NCBI GenBank assembly: GCA_027038775.1 | Contig: JALWGP010000208.1 | Location: 1 to 11,208 of the forward strand | Source of the DNA: Sedimenticola sp. | GTDB taxonomy: Bacteria > Pseudomonadota > Gammaproteobacteria > Chromatiales > Chromatiaceae | Reading direction: 5' to 3' | Length of the DNA stretch: 11,208 bases | Shown here: piece by piece, positions 1 through 6,419 of the stretch | How the letters are laid out: the number at the start of each line of letters is the position of its first letter | Position numbering within the stretch: the first letter of the stretch is position 1 | The notes under the pieces: model-generated | What the model was told of the DNA's origin: nothing | Databases searched by the model: none | The model's input: the letters and a program-made list of their open reading frames with translations, nothing else | Program-made: the position numbers and the translations under genes

Positions 1-245
1 GGGAGCACCGCGAGCTGGCGCAGGCGGTGGCAGAGGAGGTGATCGCCCTGCAGGAGCGGCTCACCGGCCAGACCTTCGACCACCAGGCCCTCATCGACGC
101 CATGCTCGAAGCCTTCGAGGGCGATCCCGACCACAGGTGCACGGGCCGCAGCGCCCCCGCCCGCCTGGAGCGCGCCCTGGAACACGGCAGGCGCGAGGGC
201 ATCGACCTGCCCACCCTGGCCCAGATCGCCTCGGAGGTACACTGA
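1..245 (+). CDS. 3' end of an unrecognised protein, partial at left edge
   Basis: The frame is open from the window edge to a TGA at 243-245, so only the C-terminal part (about 80 residues) is visible. A GTG at 27 could serve as a start, but nothing stops the frame before it, so I treat the gene as truncated by the window. The peptide is soluble, acidic and helix-prone, rich in Ala, Glu, Leu and Arg, with no membrane segment and no motif I recognise. Codons are strongly GC-biased at the third position, as in fkpB and ispG, which supports real coding. Its TGA overlaps the fkpB ATG by one base (TGATG), so the two genes are probably cotranscribed and translationally coupled. Function unknown. 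Confidence 0.6.
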   Translation, partial: EHRELAQAVAEEVIALQERLTGQTFDHQALIDAMLEAFEGDPDHRCTGRSAPARLERALEHGRREGIDLPTLAQIASEVH

Positions 246-676
246 TGGGCACCGAGATCCAGCCGGGCAGCCGGGTGAAGATCCACTTCCGCCTCAGCCT
301 GGAAGACGGCACCGAGGCGCTCTCCACCCTGGGCGAGGAGCCCCTGGAGTGCGTGCTGGGCGACGGCACCCTGCGCGAGGGAATGGAGATGGCCCTCTAC
401 GGCATGAAGGCCGGCGAGGAGGACCGCGTCACCCTCACCCCGGAACAGGGCTGGGGACCGCGCGATCCGGCCCTGGTCCACACCCTTCCGCGAAGCCGCT
501 TTCCCGACGACATGAAGCTGGAACCGGGGCAGATCATCGCCTTCGAGAGCAGCGAGGGGGAGGAGATGGCCGGCGCCATCCTTGCGCTGGACGATGAGCA
601 GGTGGAGGTGGACTTCAACCACCCGCTGGCGGGCCGCAACGTGGTCTTCTGGGTGAAGGTGCTGGAGGTGGAGTAG
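245..676 (+). CDS. fkpB: SlpA/FkpB-type FKBP peptidyl-prolyl cis-trans isomerase
   Basis: This 143-residue protein belongs to the SlyD/SlpA branch of FKBP isomerases, which catalyse prolyl cis-trans isomerisation and act as cytosolic folding chaperones. The N-terminal part (residues 9-60) has the FKBP pattern VKIHFRLSLEDGTE followed by LGDGTLREGMEMALYGMKAGE. Residues of roughly 65-120 form the insert-in-flap chaperone domain. The closing strand VDFNHPLAGRNVVFWVKV is the SlyD/SlpA signature. It has no His-rich metal tail, which favours SlpA over SlyD; the length fits E. coli FkpB (149). I chose the ATG at 245, not the in-frame start at 137, because the family begins here and GGAGG lies 7 nt upstream. 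In E. coli fkpB lies next to ispH; here no ispH is visible, but another isoprenoid gene, ispG, lies convergent downstream. Confidence 0.9.
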   Translation: MGTEIQPGSRVKIHFRLSLEDGTEALSTLGEEPLECVLGDGTLREGMEMALYGMKAGEEDRVTLTPEQGWGPRDPALVHTLPRSRFPDDMKLEPGQIIAFESSEGEEMAGAILALDDEQVEVDFNHPLAGRNVVFWVKVLEVE

Positions 677-869
677 GAGGCCCGCCCCCGGGCCGAATCT
701 CCGAACCATTCGCGGCGGGGGCGCCGCTCCTACCGGGCGATGCGGGCGGCCCGCCCCTAGGGTGAATCCCCGGCCATTCGCGGCGGGGGCGCCGCTCCTA
801 CCGGGCGATGCAGGAGGCCCGCCCCCGGGCCGAACATCGAGCAATCCGCAGCGGGAACGCTTCGCCTAG
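677..869 (-). repeat. REP-like tandem hairpin array, about 68-bp period
   Basis: A 38-bp block is repeated exactly at 706-743 and 774-811, period 68. A third, degenerate copy sits exactly in phase at 842-869 (19 of 28 positions match the core). Read on the minus strand the core begins GTAGGAGCGGCGCCCC and forms a GCGGCG/CGCCGC stem with a CCCC loop, the layout of the GTAG-headed REP elements known from Pseudomonas and other gammaproteobacteria. Between cores a second hairpin, GGCCCG-CCCC-CGGGCC, occurs at 679-694 and 816-831; it is decayed in the middle unit. The array fills the gap between the convergent fkpB and ispG genes and may limit read-through in both directions. No RAYT transposase is in the window. 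Confidence 0.8.
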
Positions 870-2083
870 CCGGACCCGAAGCGCTGCCGCACGTACTCCT
901 CCACGATCTCCTGGAACTCGGCGGCAATCCCCTCCCCTTTCAGCGTCACCCTCTTCACGCCGTCCACGTAGACCGGTGCGGCCGGCTGCTCGCCGGTACC
1001 TGGCAGGCTGATGCCGATGTCGGCGTGGCGGCTCTCTCCGGGGCCGTTCACCACGCATCCCATCACCGCCACGCTCAGGGTCTCCACGCCGGGATACCGG
1101 GTGCGCCAGCGCGGCATGCTGGCGTCGAGAAAGTCCTGGATGTCGCGCGCCAGCTGCTGGAAGTAGGTGCTGGTGGTGCGGCCGCAGCCGGGACAGGCGA
1201 TCACCTGGGGCGTGAAGTCGCGCAACTCCATGGCCTGGAGGATCTGCTGGGCCACCTTCACCTCGGTGGTGCGGTCGCCGCCCGGCTCCGGGGTGAGGGA
1301 GACGCGGACGGTGTCGCCGATCCCCTGCTGCAGCAACACCGCCAGGGCCGCCGTGGAGGCGACGACGCCCTTGGTGCCCATGCCCGCCTCGGTGAGCCCC
1401 AGGTGCAGGGCGTAGTCGCTGCGCGAGGCCAGCATCTCGTAGACGGCGATGAGGTCCTGCACCCCGCTCATCTTGCAGGAGAGGACGATGCGGTCTCGCC
1501 CCAGCCCCAGCGCCTCGGCGCGGGCGGCGCTCTCCAGGGCCGAGGCCACCATGATCTCGCGGGTCATGGCGTCGGCCTCCAGGGGCTCGGCGGCGCGGGC
1601 GTTCTCGTCCATCATGCGCGCCACCAGCTGCTTGTCCAGCGAGCCCCAGTTGACGCCGATGCGCACCGCCTTGCCGTGTTCGATGGCCTTCTCGATCATG
1701 GCGGCAAACTGGGCATCCCTCGTCTCGCCACTGCCCACGTTGCCGGGGTTGATCCGGTACTTGGCCAGCGCTTGGGCACACTCAGCGTATTTCTCCAGCA
1801 GGCGGGCGCCGTTGAAGTGGAAGTCCCCCACCAGCGGTACATTCACGCCCATGGCGTCCAGCCGCTCGCGGATGGCGGGCACCGCCCTGGCCGCCGCCTC
1901 GTTGTTCACCGTGATGCGCACCAGCTCGGAACCGGCCCGCGCCAGCTCGGCCACCTGGGCCACGGTGGCCTCCACGTCGGCCGTGTCGGTGTTGGTCATG
2001 GACTGCACCACCACCGGCGCGTCGCCGCCGATGGTGACGTGACCCACGACCACGGGGACGGTGGGATGTCGCTTTGCCGCCAT
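866..2083 (-). CDS. ispG: 4-hydroxy-3-methylbut-2-enyl-diphosphate synthase (IspG/GcpE)
   Basis: IspG converts 2-C-methyl-D-erythritol 2,4-cyclodiphosphate to HMBPP, the penultimate step of the MEP isoprenoid pathway, in the cytosol with a 4Fe-4S cluster. From the ATG at 2083 the protein has 405 residues, the longer form with an insertion compared with E. coli (372). Visible landmarks are the N-terminal TIM-barrel sequence [31 protein letters not shown], and the C-terminal cluster domain with C297-P-G-C300 and G-C343-VVNGPG-E350, the three Cys and one Glu ligands of the family. The start at 2083 fits the family N-terminus. An in-frame ATG at 2128 would add 15 residues, and neither start has a clear Shine-Dalgarno. 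The TAG stop at 868-866 falls in the degenerate third REP copy. Convergent with fkpB. Confidence 0.96.
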   Translation of the reverse strand: MAAKRHPTVPVVVGHVTIGGDAPVVVQSMTNTDTADVEATVAQVAELARAGSELVRITVNNEAAARAVPAIRERLDAMGVNVPLVGDFHFNGARLLEKYAECAQALAKYRINPGNVGSGETRDAQFAAMIEKAIEHGKAVRIGVNWGSLDKQLVARMMDENARAAEPLEADAMTREIMVASALESAARAEALGLGRDRIVLSCKMSGVQDLIAVYEMLASRSDYALHLGLTEAGMGTKGVVASTAALAVLLQQGIGDTVRVSLTPEPGGDRTTEVKVAQQILQAMELRDFTPQVIACPGCGRTTSTYFQQLARDIQDFLDASMPRWRTRYPGVETLSVAVMGCVVNGPGESRHADIGISLPGTGEQPAAPVYVDGVKRVTLKGEGIAAEFQEIVEEYVRQRFGSG

Positions 2084-2238
2084 TTCGAAATACGTTTCTG
2101 TATCGGGAAGGCAGGAATCATACCCCATCGGCAAATGAGAATACGGCTCCGCACCTTCCCGATTTGAGCTGCGAACCCGGCTGCAGCGTCCGGAAGCTCG
2201 TGCCATACCGCACAACACCTTGCGCGAAATAACGCAAC

Positions 2239-2264
2239 TTATTGATTTTTATTGATTTATTGAT
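2239..2264 (+). repeat. Three direct TTATTGAT repeats in AT-rich leader
   Basis: TTATTGAT occurs at 2239-2246, 2249-2256 and 2257-2264, with start spacings of 10 and 8. This is the most AT-rich patch of the window and lies between the divergent ispG and receptor genes. Each copy includes a TTGAT, the half-site of FNR-family regulators; the last is the left half of the box at 2260-2273. It could be an UP-like element or extra half-sites, or simply low-complexity AT sequence. Confidence 0.5.
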
Positions 2265-2280
2265 CTAGATCTAATAAATC
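2254..2280. promoter_or_regulatory. 27-bp interrupted palindrome, candidate operator
   Basis: GATTTATT at 2254-2261 is matched by its exact reverse complement AATAAATC at 2273-2280, with an 11-nt spacer. The half-sites are 19 bp centre to centre, close to two helical turns, suitable for a dimeric regulator. The spacer holds the inner palindrome GATCTAGATC (2262-2271), which belongs to the FNR-like box. The site is 96 bp upstream of the receptor ATG. No known operator family is matched with confidence. Confidence 0.45.
2260..2273 (+). promoter_or_regulatory. FNR/Anr-like binding site
   Basis: TTGAT-CTAG-ATCTA matches the FNR consensus TTGAT-N4-ATCAA at nine of the ten defined positions. Its centre (2266.5) lies about 40.5 bp upstream of the start point expected from the candidate -10 at 2295-2300, which is the spacing of class II FNR-activated promoters. 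This suggests low-oxygen activation of the four-gene operon. It is an inference from one site and no regulator gene is present in the window. Confidence 0.5.
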
Positions 2281-2294
2281 CGGCGCTGCCCAGG

Positions 2295-2300
2295 GATAAC
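2295..2300 (+). promoter_or_regulatory. Candidate -10 element of the receptor operon
   Basis: GATAAC matches TATAAT at four of six positions, including the key A at position 2. It was picked because it lies at the class II distance from the FNR-like box, where no good -35 hexamer would be needed. A second candidate, TCTAAT at 2270-2275 (five of six), has no -35 at normal spacing and would be covered by the same regulator. The resulting leader would be about 70 nt. Confidence 0.3.
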
Positions 2301-2375
2301 ATCGCAATCGTTTCGGCCCGGCGGTTCAAGTGGTCCGCCAATTCATTCAACCCAAACCGAATACGATTGCCTCTC

Positions 2376-4517
2376 ATGTTGAAGAAATCCCTGAAAAGCC
2401 ATTCCGCCCTGATCCTTTCCAGCACGTTCCTGCTGTTACCCGGCATCCCCCACCTTGCCATGGCGGCCGATGAGCAGCCCCAGGATGAAACAACCAAGGA
2501 AACACTCGACGTGCTGAGCGTAACCGCCACTCGCGTTGAACGACCAACGAAGGAAGTCGCTGGAGCGATCGACGTGGTAGACGAGGTCCGAATCGATGCC
2601 ACCACGATGTTCAACATCAAGGACGCCATTCGCGGCTTGCCCAGTGTGCTCATCGACTCGAAGAACGGTGGCTATGACGTCCGCCTCATCATTCGCGGTG
2701 CGGGACAGAAAGCCAATTACGGGGTGCGCGAAATCATGGTCCTGAGAGACGGCATACCCATGACCGATCCGGACAGCTTTTCACGCTTCGACTACATCGA
2801 TACACAGGATATCGAACGCATAGAGATCACCAAGGGCCCCGGTTCTCTCTATGGCGCCGGGGCTGCCGGAGGCACCATCAACATCATCTCCAAGTCGGTT
2901 TTCGACCTCGAAAGCAATCGTCTGAAACTCGGTTTTGGCGAATACGGAGCCCGCATGCTGCATGGCAGGTACGCTGGTGAGTTCGACGAGAACAACGCCT
3001 TTTCCCTCACGTTCTCTCATCGCGAAACCGAAAACGATTGGCGTGACTGGAACGAATACGAGAGCAACCAGCTCAGCTTCAAACACGGCTTGATGCTGGA
3101 CGATGGCTCCACGCTCGAAACCGAACTCAGCTATTCGAAAGCAGACCTCCAGCTGCCCGCCACCATGACCGAAGACGAGTTCAACGAATTCGAGGACAGC
3201 GGGGAGCAGAGAGACACTTCCGATCCCTGGCAGAACAAGGGTCGCTACTCCACCATCTGGTTCTTCAACTCGAGGTTGGAGAAGGAGATCGGCGACCTGA
3301 CCTTCAGACCCCGCATCTACTACAACCACTGGGACCACTACCATCCGGTGACGGGATCCATCAATGTCACTCCCGGTACCGACTCCTTCGGCGCCGACCT
3401 GGAGTTTTCCTGGGATCACCAACTGCTTGGCAACAGCACACTGGTAGCCGGCATCACCGGCAGGCGGGATCAGTCCTACGACACCAAGAAATACAAGTAC
3501 CGCGACCTGGTATACACCCCTTGGGGCCGGATCGATTACACCCTCTCCGACGAAAAGGGGGATCTGCTGCGCGTACAGGATTCCACCAACACCCTCTATG
3601 GCATCTTCATGCAGGAGACCATACATCCCACGGATCGCCTCTCCGCAGACATCGGTTTCCGCTTCGACAAGTCCCACTTCAGAATCGACACCACGGAGTA
3701 TGGCGAGTACAGCTGGTCCAAGGGCAAATACGTCGACTATTCAACCCCGCTGATCACGGATACCGACAAGACTTTCAACCTCTTCTCCCCCCGCATCGGC
3801 ATCACCTACACGTTGACGGATACGATGAATGTCTACTTCCTCGCCGCCCAGTCCGAACAGGTACCCTCCGAAGGGGAGATCAGAGAAAACCCGGACCTCG
3901 ATTCCGCCACTGCACGCAACATCGAGGTGGGGATAAAAGGACGATCCTACAACTGGTCCTTCGACCTGGATCTCTACTACACCACGGTGAAAGACGAGAT
4001 CGTTTCCGTTCTGAACGGTTATATCACCGAGTTTGAAAATGCCGGAAAGACCAAGAAGAAGGGACTCGAGTTCAGCGGGCAGTTCCATGTCAATGACCAT
4101 TTCACCCTGGGTGCCAGCTACGCATATAGCGATTACACCTTCGATGAATTTTTCGAACCCATCTGGGGAGTTGGGAATGTCGACCGTTCCGGCAACCAGA
4201 TGCCCTACATCCCCCGGCATCAATACAGCCTGTGGGTGGGACTCACCCACCCGTCCGGATTCAAGGGTCGCATCCAGGCCGACACCTGGGGTGAGTACTA
4301 CATGGACAACGCCAACACGGAAAAATACGAAGGCTACGAGCTGCTCACCACGTTGATGGTGGGCTACGAAAGGGGCCCACACCTGTTCTCGCTCAATGTG
4401 AACAACCTCTTCGACCAGCGTTACGCCGTGGAGGTGAAGAAAAGCACCACCGGCCGGAAAACCTACTACGCCGGCGCACCCCGCACCGCCATGCTCACCT
4501 ATACCTACCGGTTCTGA
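2376..4517 (+). CDS. TonB-dependent outer-membrane receptor
   Basis: A 713-residue TonB-dependent receptor that would import a scarce ligand across the outer membrane using TonB-ExbBD energy. Residues 1-30 are a Sec signal peptide (KK, hydrophobic stretch, cleavage after AMA). LDVLSVTAT near 44-52 is a probable TonB box. The plug domain runs to about 175 with MVLRDGIPMTDPD and the hallmark IERIEITKGPGSLYGAGAAGG. The rest is a 22-strand barrel rich in aromatics, closing with NNLFDQRYAV and a terminal Phe (TYTYRF). I chose the ATG at 2376 over the TTG at 2367 because the signal peptide starts naturally there; no good Shine-Dalgarno is visible for either. It heads a four-gene operon. The ligand cannot be told from sequence: it is not strikingly His- or Met-rich, and neighbours point to a metal or metal chelate rather than a sugar. 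Confidence 0.94.
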   Translation: MLKKSLKSHSALILSSTFLLLPGIPHLAMAADEQPQDETTKETLDVLSVTATRVERPTKEVAGAIDVVDEVRIDATTMFNIKDAIRGLPSVLIDSKNGGYDVRLIIRGAGQKANYGVREIMVLRDGIPMTDPDSFSRFDYIDTQDIERIEITKGPGSLYGAGAAGGTINIISKSVFDLESNRLKLGFGEYGARMLHGRYAGEFDENNAFSLTFSHRETENDWRDWNEYESNQLSFKHGLMLDDGSTLETELSYSKADLQLPATMTEDEFNEFEDSGEQRDTSDPWQNKGRYSTIWFFNSRLEKEIGDLTFRPRIYYNHWDHYHPVTGSINVTPGTDSFGADLEFSWDHQLLGNSTLVAGITGRRDQSYDTKKYKYRDLVYTPWGRIDYTLSDEKGDLLRVQDSTNTLYGIFMQETIHPTDRLSADIGFRFDKSHFRIDTTEYGEYSWSKGKYVDYSTPLITDTDKTFNLFSPRIGITYTLTDTMNVYFLAAQSEQVPSEGEIRENPDLDSATARNIEVGIKGRSYNWSFDLDLYYTTVKDEIVSVLNGYITEFENAGKTKKKGLEFSGQFHVNDHFTLGASYAYSDYTFDEFFEPIWGVGNVDRSGNQMPYIPRHQYSLWVGLTHPSGFKGRIQADTWGEYYMDNANTEKYEGYELLTTLMVGYERGPHLFSLNVNNLFDQRYAVEVKKSTTGRKTYYAGAPRTAMLTYTYRF

Positions 4518-4530
4518 GGCGGAGTCCATC

Positions 4531-5367
4531 ATGAAACGGAACTTGGAAATCACACTCTGCCTGTTCATCGGCTGCATGATTGCAAACGGGCCTTCCGCTG
4601 CGCCCGCGAAGGATCAAGGAGAAGGTCAAGCGGCGATAGATGGTCACGGTTCCCCGCACGCCACCATGCAGCATCGACGGGGCCCCAGGAGCGTTGTTCT
4701 GAACATCGATGACGATGCGAAGGCGACACTGTGGAAGCCGGATCTCTCGACCGTACCAATTCGAGTCGTAGGAAGAAAGGTCACGCTCCCCTCCACCGGC
4801 ATGGACAACTACCACGCCCTCGTGGCCAGTCGTCACAATGGCCGGAAAACCGAGGTGGCCATCCGCTACGAGTATCTGCGGGGCAAACCCAGCGGCCACT
4901 CTCCCCGGGAGTTGCTGGCGGCAACCAAGAGCGCTCTGGAAATCGTCCCCGATCCAATTCCAAGGGAACACTACCATTACTTCTCCGGACAAACCTGGGA
5001 CTTCATCGTCCGTTTCCGCGGAAAACCGCTGCCCGGCACGGAGATCCACCTGAAGACGTCCAATGGCAGCCGGCTCAAAGCGGTATCAGACGACGAAGGA
5101 CGGGTCAGCCTCCGCTTGCCGGACGACTTTCAGGATGCCAGGGAAGGCATCCGGGACCGGCGTAGCGCCGAATTCGAGCTGCTCGTCTCTCATGAAGAAA
5201 ACGGCCACGAATACCAGACCATTTTGAACGCGGACTATCGGGTGAATCCAAAGCTCTGGCGCTCCCACGGCTTGGGGATTGTCGTGACTGGCGCAGGCCT
5301 GCTGATCGGGGGACTCATCGGGAGACTGGGGGTTCGGAACAACGAAAGACCACGGAGGCACGGATGA
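4531..5367 (+). CDS. Secreted, membrane-anchored DUF4198-like protein with His/Met segment
   Basis: A 278-residue exported protein. Residues 1-25 look like a signal peptide (KR, hydrophobic core with two Cys, then SAAPA). After it a short segment HGSPHATMQH (39-48) carries three His and one Met and could bind metal. Residues of about 135-222 resemble the Ig-like fold of DUF4198 proteins: EHYHYFSGQTWDFIV, then FRGKPLPGTEIHLKTSNG and SDDEGRVSLRLPDDF. DUF4198 proteins are often found with nickel, cobalt or other metal uptake systems. A single C-terminal helix (246-266, VVTGAGLLIGGLIG) with an Arg-rich tail would anchor it to the inner membrane, facing the periplasm. It starts 13 bp after the receptor with GGAG 6 nt upstream and ends in an ATGA overlap with the next gene. 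A periplasmic metal relay is inference; the family match is from memory. Confidence 0.7.
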   Translation: MKRNLEITLCLFIGCMIANGPSAAPAKDQGEGQAAIDGHGSPHATMQHRRGPRSVVLNIDDDAKATLWKPDLSTVPIRVVGRKVTLPSTGMDNYHALVASRHNGRKTEVAIRYEYLRGKPSGHSPRELLAATKSALEIVPDPIPREHYHYFSGQTWDFIVRFRGKPLPGTEIHLKTSNGSRLKAVSDDEGRVSLRLPDDFQDAREGIRDRRSAEFELLVSHEENGHEYQTILNADYRVNPKLWRSHGLGIVVTGAGLLIGGLIGRLGVRNNERPRRHG

Positions 5368-6419
5368 ACAGTTTTCTCAATCTTTCCGTCGTCCGAAAGC
5401 TGGTCCAGCTTCTCGCCTTCGTCTTCCTCGTATATGGAATCGGCATCAACAGCTACTACCTGGCGGACAAGCTGACTGCCGCATTGCCAGCCCTCAGCTG
5501 CGCATACGACTTCGAGGGCGCGGACTACTGCACACTCATCCCTTTCCAGCACCAGATGGACCACCGCCTTGGCACGGCGCTCGCCGCAGGCGGAAACTTC
5601 CTCATGGGCCTGATACCTACCCTGATTACGCTGGGAACCTTCCTGCTCCTATTCGTGGTAATCAACAAGGCATTCTGCGGCTGGATCTGTCCCTTGGGCA
5701 CATTCCAGGAACTACTGCACATGGTGGGCCAGAAGCTGGGACTGCAACAGCAGCATTCCCTTACGCAGGGAACCGTGCGCCGTCTCCGGCCGATCAAGTG
5801 GCTGATCCTGGTTGTACTGGTATTCGCCTTCCCACTGATGACCGGCCTCGGCTGGTTGAACCATGATCTCGGGGATCCATTCTGCCGCATCTGCCCAAGC
5901 CGGATCCTCACCACCCTGGCTACCGGGAACACCACACAGCTGTATGTGGACACCGCCTCGACCACGACCCTGGTTCTCTCCATGCTGGGAGACTTCCTCT
6001 TTGGGCTGGTGGTGGCACTGGCGCTCACTGTACGACAGCCGTTCTGCCGCATCTGCCCACTGCTGGCATTGCAGGCCACCTTCAGAAAACTGGGGCTCCT
6101 GCGCCTGGTAAAGAATGCCACTCCCCGATGTGAACGGTGCGGACTGTGCGTCAAGGCCTGCCCCATGGATATCGTCGAAGTGCAGACCGAAATGACGAAA
6201 CGCGACGTGACTTTCGAAGATTGCACACTATGTGGGCGCTGCGTGGAATTCTGCCCGGACAAGGAGGTACTGCAACTGAAATATGCAGGCCTGACCCTTT
6301 TTTCTGCAGACCCGAGGTACTTCAAGAGACGTAACCAAATGCAGAAACAATGGGAAAAATCCACCCTGAAACCCTTGCCGAAGCCCGCTGACTCCGGCAA
6401 ACGAAAGAAAGCCCCATGA
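5364..6419 (+). CDS. NapH/NosR/CcoG-like membrane polyferredoxin
   Basis: A 351-residue inner-membrane electron-transfer protein of the NapH/NosR/MauN/CcoG kind, which passes electrons from quinol or cytosolic donors towards periplasmic targets. Four membrane helices are seen near 11-31, 84-102, 144-162 and 203-224. Cys motifs lie at helix edges: C105GWIC109P, then FC174RIC177P and FC228RIC231P. The cytosolic C-terminal domain has two classical 4Fe-4S ferredoxin motifs: C256-x2-C259-x2-C262-x3-C266-P and C287-x2-C290-x2-C293-x3-C297-P. A further pair, C46 and C56, lies in the first, probably periplasmic, loop. A Lys/Arg-rich tail follows. No FMN-binding domain (as in NosR) is present and the protein is shorter than CcoG. 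Overlaps both neighbours by ATGA; GGAGG lies 5 nt before its ATG. Role in the operon: probable reductant supply, by inference. Confidence 0.88.
   Translation: MNSFLNLSVVRKLVQLLAFVFLVYGIGINSYYLADKLTAALPALSCAYDFEGADYCTLIPFQHQMDHRLGTALAAGGNFLMGLIPTLITLGTFLLLFVVINKAFCGWICPLGTFQELLHMVGQKLGLQQQHSLTQGTVRRLRPIKWLILVVLVFAFPLMTGLGWLNHDLGDPFCRICPSRILTTLATGNTTQLYVDTASTTTLVLSMLGDFLFGLVVALALTVRQPFCRICPLLALQATFRKLGLLRLVKNATPRCERCGLCVKACPMDIVEVQTEMTKRDVTFEDCTLCGRCVEFCPDKEVLQLKYAGLTLFSADPRYFKRRNQMQKQWEKSTLKPLPKPADSGKRKKAP

Noticed and set aside
677..869. CRISPR array
   Set aside because: Repeats are hairpin REP-like cores with related, not unique, spacers; only two exact copies; no cas genes.
1025..2167. Long plus-strand open frame of 380 codons opposite ispG
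   Set aside because: His/Gly/Leu-rich translation typical of the antisense of a GC-rich gene; ispG on the other strand has full family motifs and ligands.
2239..2280. Fur box
   Set aside because: The GATAATGATAATCATTATC pattern does not align well; the FNR-type core fits much better.
2281..2375. Cobalamin riboswitch in the receptor leader
   Set aside because: The leader is under 100 nt and I see no B12-box; the receptor is not clearly BtuB-like.
3741..4577. Minus-strand open frame opposite the receptor C-terminus
   Set aside because: No motif, no SD, and it overlaps a barrel region with clear TonB-receptor features.
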